Below are positions 8,836 through 17,122 of a DNA stretch of 42,228 bases, piece after piece. The notes under the pieces are model-generated. The model saw nothing but the letters and a program-made list of their open reading frames with translations. It searched no databases and was not told the origin of the DNA. The position numbers and the translations under genes are program-made. This DNA is from Coriobacteriales bacterium (GTDB taxonomy: Bacteria > Actinomycetota > Coriobacteriia > Coriobacteriales > UMGS124), in the NCBI GenBank assembly GCA_017515595.1, contig JAFWFL010000064.1:1-42228 (forward strand), written 5' to 3'. The first letter of the stretch is position 1, and every line of letters starts with the position of its first letter.

Positions 8836-9977
8836 TGACAATCACAACCCAGCGTCCGCGGCTTGCAATTATTGGCGCAAGCTATTTACAGATGCCTCTC
8901 ATTGAAAAGGCAAAAGAGCGCGGCTTTGAGACTCATGCATTTGCGTGGGCAGCCAATGATGTGGGCGAAGCCGCCGCAGATGTATTTCATCCCATTAGCA
9001 TTATTGAGGTCGATAAGATTATTGATGTCTGCCGCGACCTTAATATTGTGGGTATTTGCTCCATCGCTTCTGATGTAGCTACGCTTGCGGTCAACCATGT
9101 TGCAAACGCATTGGGTTTGCCGGGCAATTCTTTGGAATGCACAGTAAAAAGCACCAATAAACATGCCATGCGCGAAGCTTTTGAGCAGTGCGGCGACCCG
9201 AGTCCCAAAAGTTTTTTGGTAGACAGTGAAACGAATCTCGACGTCATTCTCGAGAACATTAGCTGGCCTATTATTGTAAAACCCACTGATCGCAGCGGAA
9301 GCCGCGGTATTACCAAGCTCTATGATACAAATGGACTTGAGCAGGCGCTCGATGAAGCATATGGACAGAGTTTTGAACACAAAGCTCTCATTGAGGAATT
9401 TGCCGAGGGCGAAGAGTTCAGCGTTGAGTACATAAGCCAGGGCGGAGTGCACCACTTCCTCGCAATTACCCGTAAGTTCACCACCGGTGCGCCTCACTTT
9501 ATTGAGACCGGACACGAGGAGCCAGCAGATCTTGACGAGGCAACATATGACCGGGTCAAAGCAGTGGTTGAGCATGCTCTCAACAGCTTGGGCGTCACAG
9601 ACTCGGCTTCGCATAGCGAGGTTATGATCAACAGTGACGGCAGTATCAAACTCATTGAGATTGGCGCCCGCATGGGCGGAGACTTTATTGGAAGCGACCT
9701 CGTGTACCTCTCAACCGGATATGATTACGTTGATATGGTTATTGATGTTGCCTGCGGTAACCCTCTTGTCTTTAAGCCGGCCCGCAAACCGCATAAAGCC
9801 TCGGCTCATTTTATCTTTAATCAAGAGGATGTCGAGAAATTCGAAACCATTAAACGCGAGCATCCCGAGACCATTTGGAAAGCCGGAGACGTGGACTATT
9901 CCCTCTTAGGAAACGCTCATGACTCGAGTACCCGTGCCGGATGGTATGTGCTTATTGGAGAAGCACTCGACGCATAA
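8835..9977 (+). CDS. ATP-grasp family ligase in the sugar cassette
   Basis: 380 residues: N-terminal preATP-grasp Rossmann-like part (LAIIGASYLQMPLIEKAK, about 10-27), then ATP-grasp lobes with IIVKPTDRSGSRGI (about 146-159), EEFAEGEEFSVEYI (about 190-203) and the metal-binding end KLIEIGARMGGDF (about 272-284). Such enzymes activate a carboxylate as acyl-phosphate and join it to an amine or thiol. Lying between two sugar-aminotransferase homologues, it may acylate the amino sugar with an amino acid, but neither partner is shown by sequence. Related carboxylate ligases also serve peptide and cofactor synthesis. Confidence 0.75.
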   Translation: MTITTQRPRLAIIGASYLQMPLIEKAKERGFETHAFAWAANDVGEAAADVFHPISIIEVDKIIDVCRDLNIVGICSIASDVATLAVNHVANALGLPGNSLECTVKSTNKHAMREAFEQCGDPSPKSFLVDSETNLDVILENISWPIIVKPTDRSGSRGITKLYDTNGLEQALDEAYGQSFEHKALIEEFAEGEEFSVEYISQGGVHHFLAITRKFTTGAPHFIETGHEEPADLDEATYDRVKAVVEHALNSLGVTDSASHSEVMINSDGSIKLIEIGARMGGDFIGSDLVYLSTGYDYVDMVIDVACGNPLVFKPARKPHKASAHFIFNQEDVEKFETIKREHPETIWKAGDVDYSLLGNAHDSSTRAGWYVLIGEALDA

Positions 9978-9996
9978 GTAAAGGATTCATTTCATC

Positions 9997-11049
9997 ATGC
10001 CGTTCTCCCCTACCTACTGCGCCATAACCGGACGTGCAGCTACTGCCCTGTATGCGCTCTTTAGGCACCTCGGCACAAAAGGTACGCTGCTCGCCCCCGC
10101 CAATGTGTGTTACGCTGCTCTTTATCCGGCGCTCTATGCCGGATGGAACATTACATTCTGCGACGTTAACCCGCACGACGGAAACATTACGCTGCCCATC
10201 ATAGAAGAGGCAGTATCAGAAACAAATCCGCAGGCAGTGCTTGTTCCGCATATGTACGGAGAACCGGTAAGCGATTTTGAAGGTATTGTTTCTCTTTGCA
10301 AAGACAAAAATATAGTACTTATAGAAGACGCCGCGAGCGCCATGGGCGCCTCGGCTGCGTATCCTGTAGGTTCTCTGAGCGATTATTGTATTTATAGCAC
10401 CGGTTATGCAAAACCGGTTGACGCCGGTTTTGGCGGCATGCTTACCAGTGAGCATGACCCACTTAACTGGTTTGAAGACCAGGTTAGGGACCTGCCACTG
10501 CTGAACAGCCAAATTGAGCAAACCGAGACACTTTTTAGCAGACTTTACCGCGTACTGCGTAACAATCCTGACCGCAAGCTTGATGTTGAAATCTACCGGG
10601 CATTCTACCGGGGATCGCGCGATGCTTTTTTGTACAACCTTGCGCCGCACCAAAAAGAAACCGTTCTTGAGGCTGTATCGCATCTTGACGAGGTGGTTGC
10701 ACAGCGCAGGAGTATTCTGCACAGCTGCGAAAAAGTACTCACAACTTCGGGTTTTATGGATGCTCCGTTCTTTGAAGGTATGTATCCTTATTCGCCCGGA
10801 GCCGTACCGTGGCGTCTTACCTTCTTTGTGGCCCCTCAGGCTCACGAGGCTTTTATTAAAGCCTGCCTTGGCAAGGGGCTTCCGGTTAGCGATTGGTATC
10901 CTTGTGTGACGCCTATGTTCGAAAACTATAATCAGTACCCTGGAGCGCTCTCTATGGACCAACGTATAGTAAACTTCCCTCTGACACAAAAAACCGCAGA
11001 ATGTGTATGTCCTCAACTCAGTGACATTCTGCGCAGCATTAAGTTATAA
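9997..11049 (+). CDS. Second DegT/DnrJ/EryC1-type PLP enzyme
   Basis: 350 residues, clearly diverged from the first aminotransferase. Visible landmarks are EDAAS at 110-114 (the acidic residue that contacts the PLP ring nitrogen) and a lysine at 139 in YSTGYAKPVDAGFGG, the expected Schiff-base position. The segment between is shorter than in WecE. It starts 19 bases after the ATP-grasp gene. It could be a sugar aminotransferase, or a relative that has changed reaction. The substrate is not predictable from what I see. Confidence 0.7.
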   Translation: MPFSPTYCAITGRAATALYALFRHLGTKGTLLAPANVCYAALYPALYAGWNITFCDVNPHDGNITLPIIEEAVSETNPQAVLVPHMYGEPVSDFEGIVSLCKDKNIVLIEDAASAMGASAAYPVGSLSDYCIYSTGYAKPVDAGFGGMLTSEHDPLNWFEDQVRDLPLLNSQIEQTETLFSRLYRVLRNNPDRKLDVEIYRAFYRGSRDAFLYNLAPHQKETVLEAVSHLDEVVAQRRSILHSCEKVLTTSGFMDAPFFEGMYPYSPGAVPWRLTFFVAPQAHEAFIKACLGKGLPVSDWYPCVTPMFENYNQYPGALSMDQRIVNFPLTQKTAECVCPQLSDILRSIKL

Positions 11050-11089
11050 TTTCATGCGCGAACCGGTTTTAAAGAATCGAGAAGGTTTC

Positions 11090-12127
11090 ATGGCATCAAT
11101 GCTCAGCTTTGTTATACCGTGCTACCACAGCGAACAAACACTCGCTGCGGTTGTTCAGGAGATATTTACAACCGTTGAACAGGACGGGCGCTATACCTGC
11201 GAGATTGTTCTGGTAAACGACAATCCCCCGGATGCCACCTGGTATCTTATAGAAGAGCTTTGCTCTCATGACGCGCGCGTTAAAGGCATTTGCCTCATGC
11301 ACAATTTTGGTCAGCACGCTGCCCTTATGGCCGGCTTTAACCATGTGAGCGGAGATATTGTAATCTGTCTTGATGACGACGGCCAGACTCCTCCGCATGA
11401 AACTTTTAAACTGGTAGACGCTTTGAGTGATACGGTAGACTGCGTTTATGCCGATTATCCCCATGACAAGTTTGCAAATGGCTTTAGGCGCATTGGCAGC
11501 TACCTGAATGACCTTATGGCCCGCGTTCTTTTGCGCAAGCCAAAAGGTCTTTATCTCTCGAGCTATATTGCCGCAAAGCGTCAAGTTATAGATCACGTTA
11601 TTAAATACTCGGGACCGTTCCCCTATGTAGACGGTCTTATGCTCAGAAGCGCCGGCTGCATTATAAACGTCCCGGTTGAGCATAAAGCCCGCGAGCAGGG
11701 CGAAAGCGGGTATACTCTCCATAAGCTCTTGGGCTTATGGCTCAACGGCTTCACAGCTTTTTCTATTAAACCGCTGCGTCTGGCTACTGCTCTTGGTATC
11801 TTTTGCGCTGTTGTGGGCTTTATCATTACCATTGCCGTCACTATTAAAAAGCTTCTGGGAGGAGCAGACGTCGAGTCAGGCTGGACGAGTATCATTTGTC
11901 TCCAGCTCATTATTGGCGGCCTCATTATGAGCATGCTCGGCCTTATTGGCGAATACATTGGCCGTGCCTACCTGAGTCTCAACGGAGCGCCCCAATATCT
12001 CGTAAGAACTGAGCTCAATTATGCCGAGAAGCCCGCAGAAGCCGCTCCTCTTAAGCAAGCCGAGACAAGCCGCACCGCCAAAGAAAGCTTGCTCGATAAT
12101 ATTGATGCATCAGCACCGGTTTCATAG
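11090..12127 (+). CDS. ArnC/CsbB-like polyprenyl-phosphate glycosyltransferase (GT2)
   Basis: 345 residues from an ATG preceded by AGAAGG; in-frame ATGs further upstream (11003, 11054) lack such a site and the first lies inside the previous gene. N-terminal GT-A fold: FVIPCYHSEQTL (7-18), VNDNPPD (42-48), MHNFGQHAALMAGFNH (70-85) and the metal-binding LDDDGQ (94-99). Two transmembrane helices follow at about 235-258 and 268-292, the ArnC/DPM1/GtrB layout. The family loads a sugar from a nucleotide donor onto undecaprenyl phosphate on the cytosolic face. A hydrophilic tail rich in A, E and K ends the protein. Confidence 0.88.
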   Translation: MASMLSFVIPCYHSEQTLAAVVQEIFTTVEQDGRYTCEIVLVNDNPPDATWYLIEELCSHDARVKGICLMHNFGQHAALMAGFNHVSGDIVICLDDDGQTPPHETFKLVDALSDTVDCVYADYPHDKFANGFRRIGSYLNDLMARVLLRKPKGLYLSSYIAAKRQVIDHVIKYSGPFPYVDGLMLRSAGCIINVPVEHKAREQGESGYTLHKLLGLWLNGFTAFSIKPLRLATALGIFCAVVGFIITIAVTIKKLLGGADVESGWTSIICLQLIIGGLIMSMLGLIGEYIGRAYLSLNGAPQYLVRTELNYAEKPAEAAPLKQAETSRTAKESLLDNIDASAPVS

Positions 12128-12141
12128 GCACCGGAACCAAC

Positions 12142-12603
12142 ATGAAGTCTTCTGTAAAAGTCCTGCTTGCACTGCATCTGCTGCTTGCCTTTTATTCGTT
12201 GAGCAACGTCGCAAGTAAATATGCTGCTCAAGTTGAGTTTTTGAGCCCTGCGTTCATAGCTCTTTATGGAGCGGTTCTTTTTATTCTCGCAATATATGCC
12301 CTGGGATGGCAGCAGATCATCAAGCGTATGCCTCTTACCACCGCATATGCCAATAAAGCCGTCACAATAATTTGGGGAATTATCTTTGGTCTCATCTTCT
12401 TTGGCGAAGGCGTAACGTTACCCATGCTCATTGGCGCTGTTGTCATCATGGCAGGGATTGTGCTCTTTGCCATAGAAGACGGCCGCATGCAGGAAGAAGC
12501 AGAAGCCTCTTTATCAAAAGCAGAAGCCGCACCTCTACCTTTGAATTCTCCTGCCTCAGATGAAGACACGCTGAGCAGCGATTCCTCAAATGAGGTGAGC
12601 TAA
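12142..12603 (+). CDS. Small EamA/SMR-type membrane protein, ArnE/ArnF-like flippase subunit 1
   Basis: 153 residues: four hydrophobic segments in the first 113, then a cytosolic low-complexity tail rich in E, S, A and P. AYANKAVTIIWGIIFGLIFFGEGVT is the SMR/DMT helix 3-4 region. Paired small proteins of this type (ArnE/ArnF) flip undecaprenyl-phosphate-linked amino sugars in Gram-negatives. Its stop overlaps the ATG of the next, homologous gene, so a heterodimer is likely. A drug exporter of the SMR family is the alternative; the genetic context argues against it. Confidence 0.78.
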   Translation: MKSSVKVLLALHLLLAFYSLSNVASKYAAQVEFLSPAFIALYGAVLFILAIYALGWQQIIKRMPLTTAYANKAVTIIWGIIFGLIFFGEGVTLPMLIGAVVIMAGIVLFAIEDGRMQEEAEASLSKAEAAPLPLNSPASDEDTLSSDSSNEVS

Positions 12604-12956
12604 TGGCTGAGATATCCTGGGGCTATGTAGCTTTACTTCTCATCAGTGTTTTTATTGGCTCTGTTTCGCAAGTACTTCTCAAAAAGAGCGCCAACAAAAC
12701 GTATGACTCCCCCATCAAAGAGTACTTAAATCCACTCGTTATCTTTGCATACATTCTCTTTTTTGGAACCACGCTTCTCGCCGTCTTTGCCTACCGGGGC
12801 ATCCCCCTTTCTTTGGGCCCGGTCCTCGAAGCAACCGGTTATATCTACGTCACTTTCTTTGGTGTGTATATCTTTAAAGAGCGTATGACCAAAAAGAAGC
12901 TTCTTGCCCTTGCATTGATTATTGGCGGCATCGTGATATATGCCTTTGGACTGTAG
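12603..12956 (+). CDS. Small EamA/SMR-type membrane protein, flippase subunit 2
   Basis: 117 residues with four hydrophobic segments (about 7-20, 45-65, 72-90, 98-115) and the SMR-like LSLGPVLEATGYIYVTFFGVYIFKERMT segment. Coupled by TAATG overlap to subunit 1. Likely partner in moving the lipid-linked sugar across the membrane to the YfhO-type transferase. It is the last gene of the cassette; about 50 bases later rnpB begins on the same strand. Confidence 0.78.
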   Translation: MAEISWGYVALLLISVFIGSVSQVLLKKSANKTYDSPIKEYLNPLVIFAYILFFGTTLLAVFAYRGIPLSLGPVLEATGYIYVTFFGVYIFKERMTKKKLLALALIIGGIVIYAFGL

Positions 12957-12992
12957 TTTTTAGAAATAAGTTCCCTTCCGTCATTTTTTGAG

Positions 12993-12998
12993 TACAAT
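12993..12998 (+). promoter_or_regulatory. Probable -10 box of rnpB
   Basis: TACAAT lies 8 bases before the 5' end inferred for RNase P RNA. No good -35 sequence is seen 16-18 bases upstream. Confidence 0.4.
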
Positions 12999-13005
12999 GA
13001 CACCT

Positions 13006-13366
13006 CGCAGTAAAGCGGGCTCGGTGATCGCGCTGGGAGGCAGCAGCCTCCGGTGAGGAAAGTCCGGGCTCCACAGGGCAGGATGCCGGCTAACGGCCGG
13101 GCGGGGTGACCCGACGGATAGCGCCACAGAAAAGAAGACTCCCGGCAATTCTTTGTCGAGAAAAGCTGAAACGGTGCGGTAAGAGCGCACCAGCGTATTG
13201 GTAACAATACGGCTTGGCAAGCCCCATCCGGAGAAAGGGCAAATAGGGATACTATAGGTTGGCCCGACCTGTATCCGGGTTGCCTGAGAAGAGACGTGCG
13301 GCAACGTACGTCCAAGATAAATGACCACCCACGACAGAACCCGGCTTATAGGCCCACTTTACTGCT
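13006..13366 (+). ncRNA. rnpB: RNase P RNA, A-type
   Basis: Catalytic RNA that trims tRNA 5' ends. Signature segments are in order: GAGGAAAGTCCGGGCTCC at about 13055-13072, the CACAGGGCAGGATGCC block, and the 3' conserved ACAGAACCCGGCTTATAGG at about 13334-13352. Helix P1 defines the ends: GCAGTAAAGCGGGC (13007-13020) pairs with GCCCACTTTACTGC (13352-13365), 13 of 14 positions. About 360 nt, normal for the class. It separates the sugar cassette from the argD end, and repeat copy C follows. Confidence 0.96.
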
Positions 13367-13380
13367 TACCCACTCCTTTA

Positions 13381-13491
13381 GAAAATTCTAAAAAACTTAA
13401 AGGGGCAGGGATACATAACGTTCATCGCTCTCGCCTTATAAAAACGCTCTGAACGTTATGTATCCCTGCCCCTTTAAGTTTAAAAATTTTC
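13381..13491. repeat. Core-palindrome family, copy C
   Basis: Perfect 30-bp arms (13394-13423 and 13451-13480) enclose a 27-bp core (13424-13450) that is the exact reverse complement of the copy D core. The arms run outward imperfectly to 13381 and 13491. It sits between the convergent rnpB and argD, so it may act as a transcription barrier. Confidence 0.9.
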
Positions 13492-13498
13492 TTGTTTG

Positions 13499-13549
13499 TG
13501 CCAGGGGGGTGAGCGAGTCAGGAGACAGGTCATTTGACTCGCTCTGGCA
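13499..13549. terminator. Hairpin downstream of argD
   Basis: GAGCGAGTCA (13511-13520) pairs with TGACTCGCTC (13535-13544), and the flanking TGCCA and TGGCA extend the stem with a bulge. It lies 15 bases after the argD stop. There is no clear U-run, so intrinsic termination is uncertain. Confidence 0.4.
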
Positions 13550-13563
13550 AAAAGGGCTGTTTA

Positions 13564-14757
13564 TTAGGCCAGACTCTTGAGACAGGCTATCATGGCGTCT
13601 ATCTGAGCCGGCTCAATTATGAGGGGTGGTAAGAAGCGCAATACGGTAGCGTTGCAGGCGTTGATTACAAAACCTTTGTCGAGCATGGCATTTACGATGT
13701 CGTGGGCGTCATGGCCCTCGATTGTTGCGCCTACCATGAGGCCTTTGCCGCGGACTTCTTTGACGTAAGAAACAGTTGCGAGCTGTTCGCGCAGGTATGC
13801 GCCTTTCTCGGCCGCGAGCTCGTCTGCTTTTATGCTTTCGAGATTGGTGAGGGTTGCACGGCTTGCTGCCATGGCTAGTTGCATGCCGCCAAAGGTTGAG
13901 CCTTGCATACCGGGTTTGAGCATGTTGGCTGCTTCGCCGCGGGCCATGCAGGCACCGCAGGGAACACCGTTGGCGATACCCTTTGCGAGCGTCATGATAT
14001 CAGGCACACAAGCTTCTCCTACGGTTTGGAAGCAGAACGGCTTTCCGCAGCGGAAGAGACCGGTTTGTACCTCGTCAAAAATGACGAGAATATCATTGGC
14101 ATCTGCCACCTGGCGAATATGGGCCAGGTACTCGTCTTCCATGGGCCATACACCTGATTCACCCTGGATGGGCTCGAGCATAATGGCGCAGACTGTCTCA
14201 TCAATTGCGGCGTCAAGAGCGGCGCAATCATTGCGCGGGACCGATACAAAGCCTTGAGGCATTGGTTTAAACGGGTCCTGGAGCCAGTCCTGCGCGGTTG
14301 CGGCAAGGGTCTCCATGGTGCGGCCGTGGAAGGAGCCTTTGAGTGTGATAATTGTTTGACAGTCGGGACCTTTATGCTCAATACCGTAGCGACGGGCAAT
14401 CTTCATGGCACACTCGTTTGCCTCAGCGCCAGAATTGCCAAAGAAGGTCTTCCAACCATATGATTCACCGGCAAGGCAGGCCAGTTTTTGAGCAACCTCG
14501 GCGCGGTTCTGCGCATAGAAGTAGTTTGAAGTTGTTAAAAGCTTTGCGGCTTGCTCTTGAATGGCGGCAGTTACTGCCGGATGCACATGTCCCAGGGGGC
14601 ACACCGCAATTCCGGCGAGAAAGTCAATGTATTCTTTACCGGACGTATCATAGAGCTTGGCGCCTTCACCATGCTCAAACAGTACAGGCGAACGGCCGTA
14701 TGTGTGCATGACATATTGGTCTTCGAGGGCTTGGGCCGTCTTAAATTCGTTGTCCAT
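13564..14757 (-). CDS. argD: Acetylornithine aminotransferase
   Basis: 397 residues from the ATG that stands 8 bases after AAGGAG; the ATG two codons earlier (14763) is too close to that site. Class-III PLP aminotransferase: FFGNSGAEANECAMKIAR (about 104-121), SFHGRTMETLAATA (about 140-153), FDEVQTGLFRCG (about 222-233) and the PLP lysine in LAKGIANGVPCG (about 254-265). It converts N-acetylglutamate semialdehyde to N-acetylornithine and may also serve lysine synthesis. Last gene of argJ-argB-argD; argC is not in the window. Confidence 0.93.
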   Translation of the reverse strand: MDNEFKTAQALEDQYVMHTYGRSPVLFEHGEGAKLYDTSGKEYIDFLAGIAVCPLGHVHPAVTAAIQEQAAKLLTTSNYFYAQNRAEVAQKLACLAGESYGWKTFFGNSGAEANECAMKIARRYGIEHKGPDCQTIITLKGSFHGRTMETLAATAQDWLQDPFKPMPQGFVSVPRNDCAALDAAIDETVCAIMLEPIQGESGVWPMEDEYLAHIRQVADANDILVIFDEVQTGLFRCGKPFCFQTVGEACVPDIMTLAKGIANGVPCGACMARGEAANMLKPGMQGSTFGGMQLAMAASRATLTNLESIKADELAAEKGAYLREQLATVSYVKEVRGKGLMVGATIEGHDAHDIVNAMLDKGFVINACNATVLRFLPPLIIEPAQIDAMIACLKSLA

Positions 14758-14776
14758 CTTCATAGCTCCTTAGTTC

Positions 14777-15733
14777 TTAATTCAATGCGCTGCGCGATAC
14801 ACGTGCCGCTACATCATGACGGTACAGGTCATCTGCAGACCCGGTAATCATGGTACCAATGCCACAATCAGTAAACAGCTCGAGCACAAGTGCGTGCTCC
14901 ATGGTCCCGTTCAAAATATGTGCACGGCTTACTCCGCCATCCAAAGCATCCACTGCGGCACGTACTTTGGGGATCATACCCTTGGCAAGGATTCCGGAGT
15001 CAATAAGCTCATGTGCCTCAGCAGCCGTAAGACGGCTGATAAGCGTTGATTTGTCGGAGAAATCCCGATACAGGCCGTCGACATCAGTCATAAAGACAAT
15101 TTTAGAAGCGTTACAGGTGCGGGCCAGCGCTGCAGCAAAGGTGTCGGCATTTACATTAACTGCCTGTCCGTCAGGCCCTACGCCAACGCTTGCGACAACC
15201 GGAATGTAACCTTCTTTTTGGAGTGTTGTAATGGGATCAGTATCAACCATCACAACTTTGCCCACACGGCCCAGCTCAGGATCAGGAATCTCGCAGTGCA
15301 CCATAGACCCGTCAACACCCGAGAGGCCAATAGCCAAAGGTCCGTGCGCATTGAGCGCAAGCACGAGTTCCTCGTTTACCTTACCTGCAAGCACCATGGT
15401 TACAATACGCATGACCTCGGGAGTTGTAACACGCAGACCATCTTTGAACTCGGACGGCAGATTAAGTGCGGTTACGAGAGCCGAGATATCTTTGCCACCG
15501 CCGTGAACAATAATGGGGTTAACGCCCACAGCTTTCATGAGCATGATATCTTCCATAACGGCAGCACGCAAAGATGCGTCAACCATGGCTGCTCCGCCGT
15601 ACTTGATTACAACGGTAGTGCCGGCCATAGCCTTTACCCAGGGAAGAGCTTCAGTCAAAATACGTGCATGCTCGGCTGCGACCGCTACATCAGCGCGCTG
15701 CATCTCATTGAGAGAATTGTTTTCTGTGGTCAT
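14777..15733 (-). CDS. argB: Acetylglutamate kinase
   Basis: 318 residues. The start is chosen at MTTENNSL because GAAGGA precedes it and 10 bases separate it from the argJ stop; longer versions would run into argJ. Amino-acid kinase fold: VVIKYGGAAM (about 41-50), IIVHGGGKDIS (about 74-84), VNVNADTFAAALA (about 192-204) and FMTDVDGLYRD (about 213-223). It phosphorylates N-acetylglutamate. An N-terminal extension of about 25 residues before the core is often linked with arginine-feedback-sensitive enzymes, but that is an inference. Confidence 0.94.
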   Translation of the reverse strand: MTTENNSLNEMQRADVAVAAEHARILTEALPWVKAMAGTTVVIKYGGAAMVDASLRAAVMEDIMLMKAVGVNPIIVHGGGKDISALVTALNLPSEFKDGLRVTTPEVMRIVTMVLAGKVNEELVLALNAHGPLAIGLSGVDGSMVHCEIPDPELGRVGKVVMVDTDPITTLQKEGYIPVVASVGVGPDGQAVNVNADTFAAALARTCNASKIVFMTDVDGLYRDFSDKSTLISRLTAAEAHELIDSGILAKGMIPKVRAAVDALDGGVSRAHILNGTMEHALVLELFTDCGIGTMITGSADDLYRHDVAARVSRSALN

Positions 15734-15743
15734 GTTTCCTTCT

Positions 15744-17012
15744 TTAGCTACGGTAATCTGCGTTAATAGAAATGTATTCATGCGTAAAATCGCAAGTCCA
15801 CATATGTGCTCCATAAGCGCCCGCGCCAAGGTCGCAGGCAATCAAAATCTCGGGATCCTCAAACCGGGCAAGAGCTTCTTGCTCATCAAAAGGTACCGGG
15901 AGTCCCTGTCTCAAAACCGGCATCCTCATAATATCAATATTGACATTATTCTGGTCAAATGCGGCACCCGAGCGTCCCAAGGCAGCGGCAATCCTGCCCC
16001 AGTTGGCATCATGGCCTGCAATCGCGGTCTTAACAAGCGGAGAATTTGCAACGGTGCGTGCAGCAATATCTGCATCTTCCTGGCTTGCGGCGCCCGTAAC
16101 ATAAATATTTACGAGCTTTGTTGCTCCCTCTCCGTCTGCAGCTATTTGACGTGCAAGGTTTTCGCATACATAAATAAGCGCTCTTTCGAACTCGGCATAG
16201 GCTTCATCATGCGTTCCGATAATTAGATCTGAACCCGAATCGCCCGAGGCAAGAATAACACAGGTATCATTTGTGGAAGTGTCGGAGTCAACGGTAACAA
16301 GGTTGAATGATCTGTTAACCGCCTTATGCAAAGCGTTGTTCAAAGGGCCGGCTTCAATGGCAGCATCAGTTGTAAGAACACAAATCATAGTTGCCATATT
16401 GGGACTGATCATGCCTGAACCTTTGCACATACCTCCGAGTGTACACAGAACACCTTTGGGGTCGCGCCATTGAATCGCACAGCGTTTTGGCACGGTATCG
16501 GTTGTCATAATAGCACGGGCAGATGCAAGATCATGCTCCTGGGCGTCATTGCCCAACTTAGCAAAAGCATTGGGCAGCCCTGCTTTCATAACATCAAGCG
16601 GCAAATGCACTCCAATAACACCTGTGCTTGCAACCAGCACCTCGGATTCCAAACAACCCGCCAAAACTGCAGCTTCTGCTGCTGTATCCTGTGCTGCTTT
16701 GAGACCTACCGTACCCGTTGCGGCATTTGCAATTCCCGCATTAATAACAACTGCCCGTATTTGACCGCCCGCAGCAAGCTGTTCGCGGTCAAACTGTACC
16801 AGTGCGGCACAGAATATATTCTGGGTAAATACTCCCGCAGCGGTTGCGCCGTGATCACAACAAACTACCGCAAGATCACAGCGATCAGTATTCTTTTTGA
16901 ACCCGGCATGCACGCTGCCTGCCTTAAACCCGCGCGCCGCACAGACACCACCGTCAATCGTTTCGCAGACAAACGGATCATCAGAAGGAATATTCATTGG
17001 TGTGTAATTCAT
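15744..17012 (-). CDS. argJ: Bifunctional glutamate N-acetyltransferase / ornithine acetyltransferase
   Basis: 422 residues from the ATG preceded by AAGGAA; in-frame upstream ATGs fall in the promoter. ArgJ recycles the acetyl group from N-acetylornithine to glutamate. The self-cleavage region [17 protein letters not shown] is present; in the family the precursor is cut before the Thr of this motif, which becomes the nucleophile. The C-terminal [17 protein letters not shown] block is also intact. The operon argJ-argB-argD lacks the usual argC before argJ. Promoter and ARG box lie just upstream. Confidence 0.95.
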   Translation of the reverse strand: MNYTPMNIPSDDPFVCETIDGGVCAARGFKAGSVHAGFKKNTDRCDLAVVCCDHGATAAGVFTQNIFCAALVQFDREQLAAGGQIRAVVINAGIANAATGTVGLKAAQDTAAEAAVLAGCLESEVLVASTGVIGVHLPLDVMKAGLPNAFAKLGNDAQEHDLASARAIMTTDTVPKRCAIQWRDPKGVLCTLGGMCKGSGMISPNMATMICVLTTDAAIEAGPLNNALHKAVNRSFNLVTVDSDTSTNDTCVILASGDSGSDLIIGTHDEAYAEFERALIYVCENLARQIAADGEGATKLVNIYVTGAASQEDADIAARTVANSPLVKTAIAGHDANWGRIAAALGRSGAAFDQNNVNIDIMRMPVLRQGLPVPFDEQEALARFEDPEILIACDLGAGAYGAHMWTCDFTHEYISINADYRS

Positions 17013-17024
17013 AAGCGTTCCTTG

Positions 17025-17040
17025 CATAATAGTGAATATA
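17025..17040. promoter_or_regulatory. Candidate ARG box upstream of argJ
   Basis: CATAATAGTGAATATA is the exact reverse complement of 4517-4532 upstream of argF. It lies 13-28 bases before the argJ start, between the probable transcription start and the ribosome-binding site, a position suited to ArgR repression. TGTGTAATTC at 17001-17010 is a second sequence shared with the argF site. Confidence 0.6.
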
Positions 17041-17057
17041 ATGGGCGATAATATACA

Positions 17058-17086
17058 TCTATAATCATGCTTCAATGAAGCTGCAA
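17058..17086 (-). promoter_or_regulatory. Sigma-70-type promoter of argJBD
   Basis: TTGCAG (-35, 17081-17086) and TATAGA (-10, 17058-17063) are 17 bases apart. A palindrome GCTTCA-A-TGAAGC (17069-17081) fills most of the spacer and could be another operator. Confidence 0.6.
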
Positions 17087-17122
17087 CAAGAAACCCCTTA
17101 AGTTCGCACAATATGCACGCAT

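Noticed and set aside
8886-9614. Minus-strand 242-codon frame opposite the ATP-grasp gene
   Set aside because: Shadow frame; the plus strand encodes a well-defined enzyme and the frame has a Cys/Asn-rich composition unlike real proteins here.
10216-11016. Long minus-strand frame opposite the second DegT gene
   Set aside because: Shadow of a gene with clear PLP-enzyme motifs; no family resemblance and wrong direction for the cassette.
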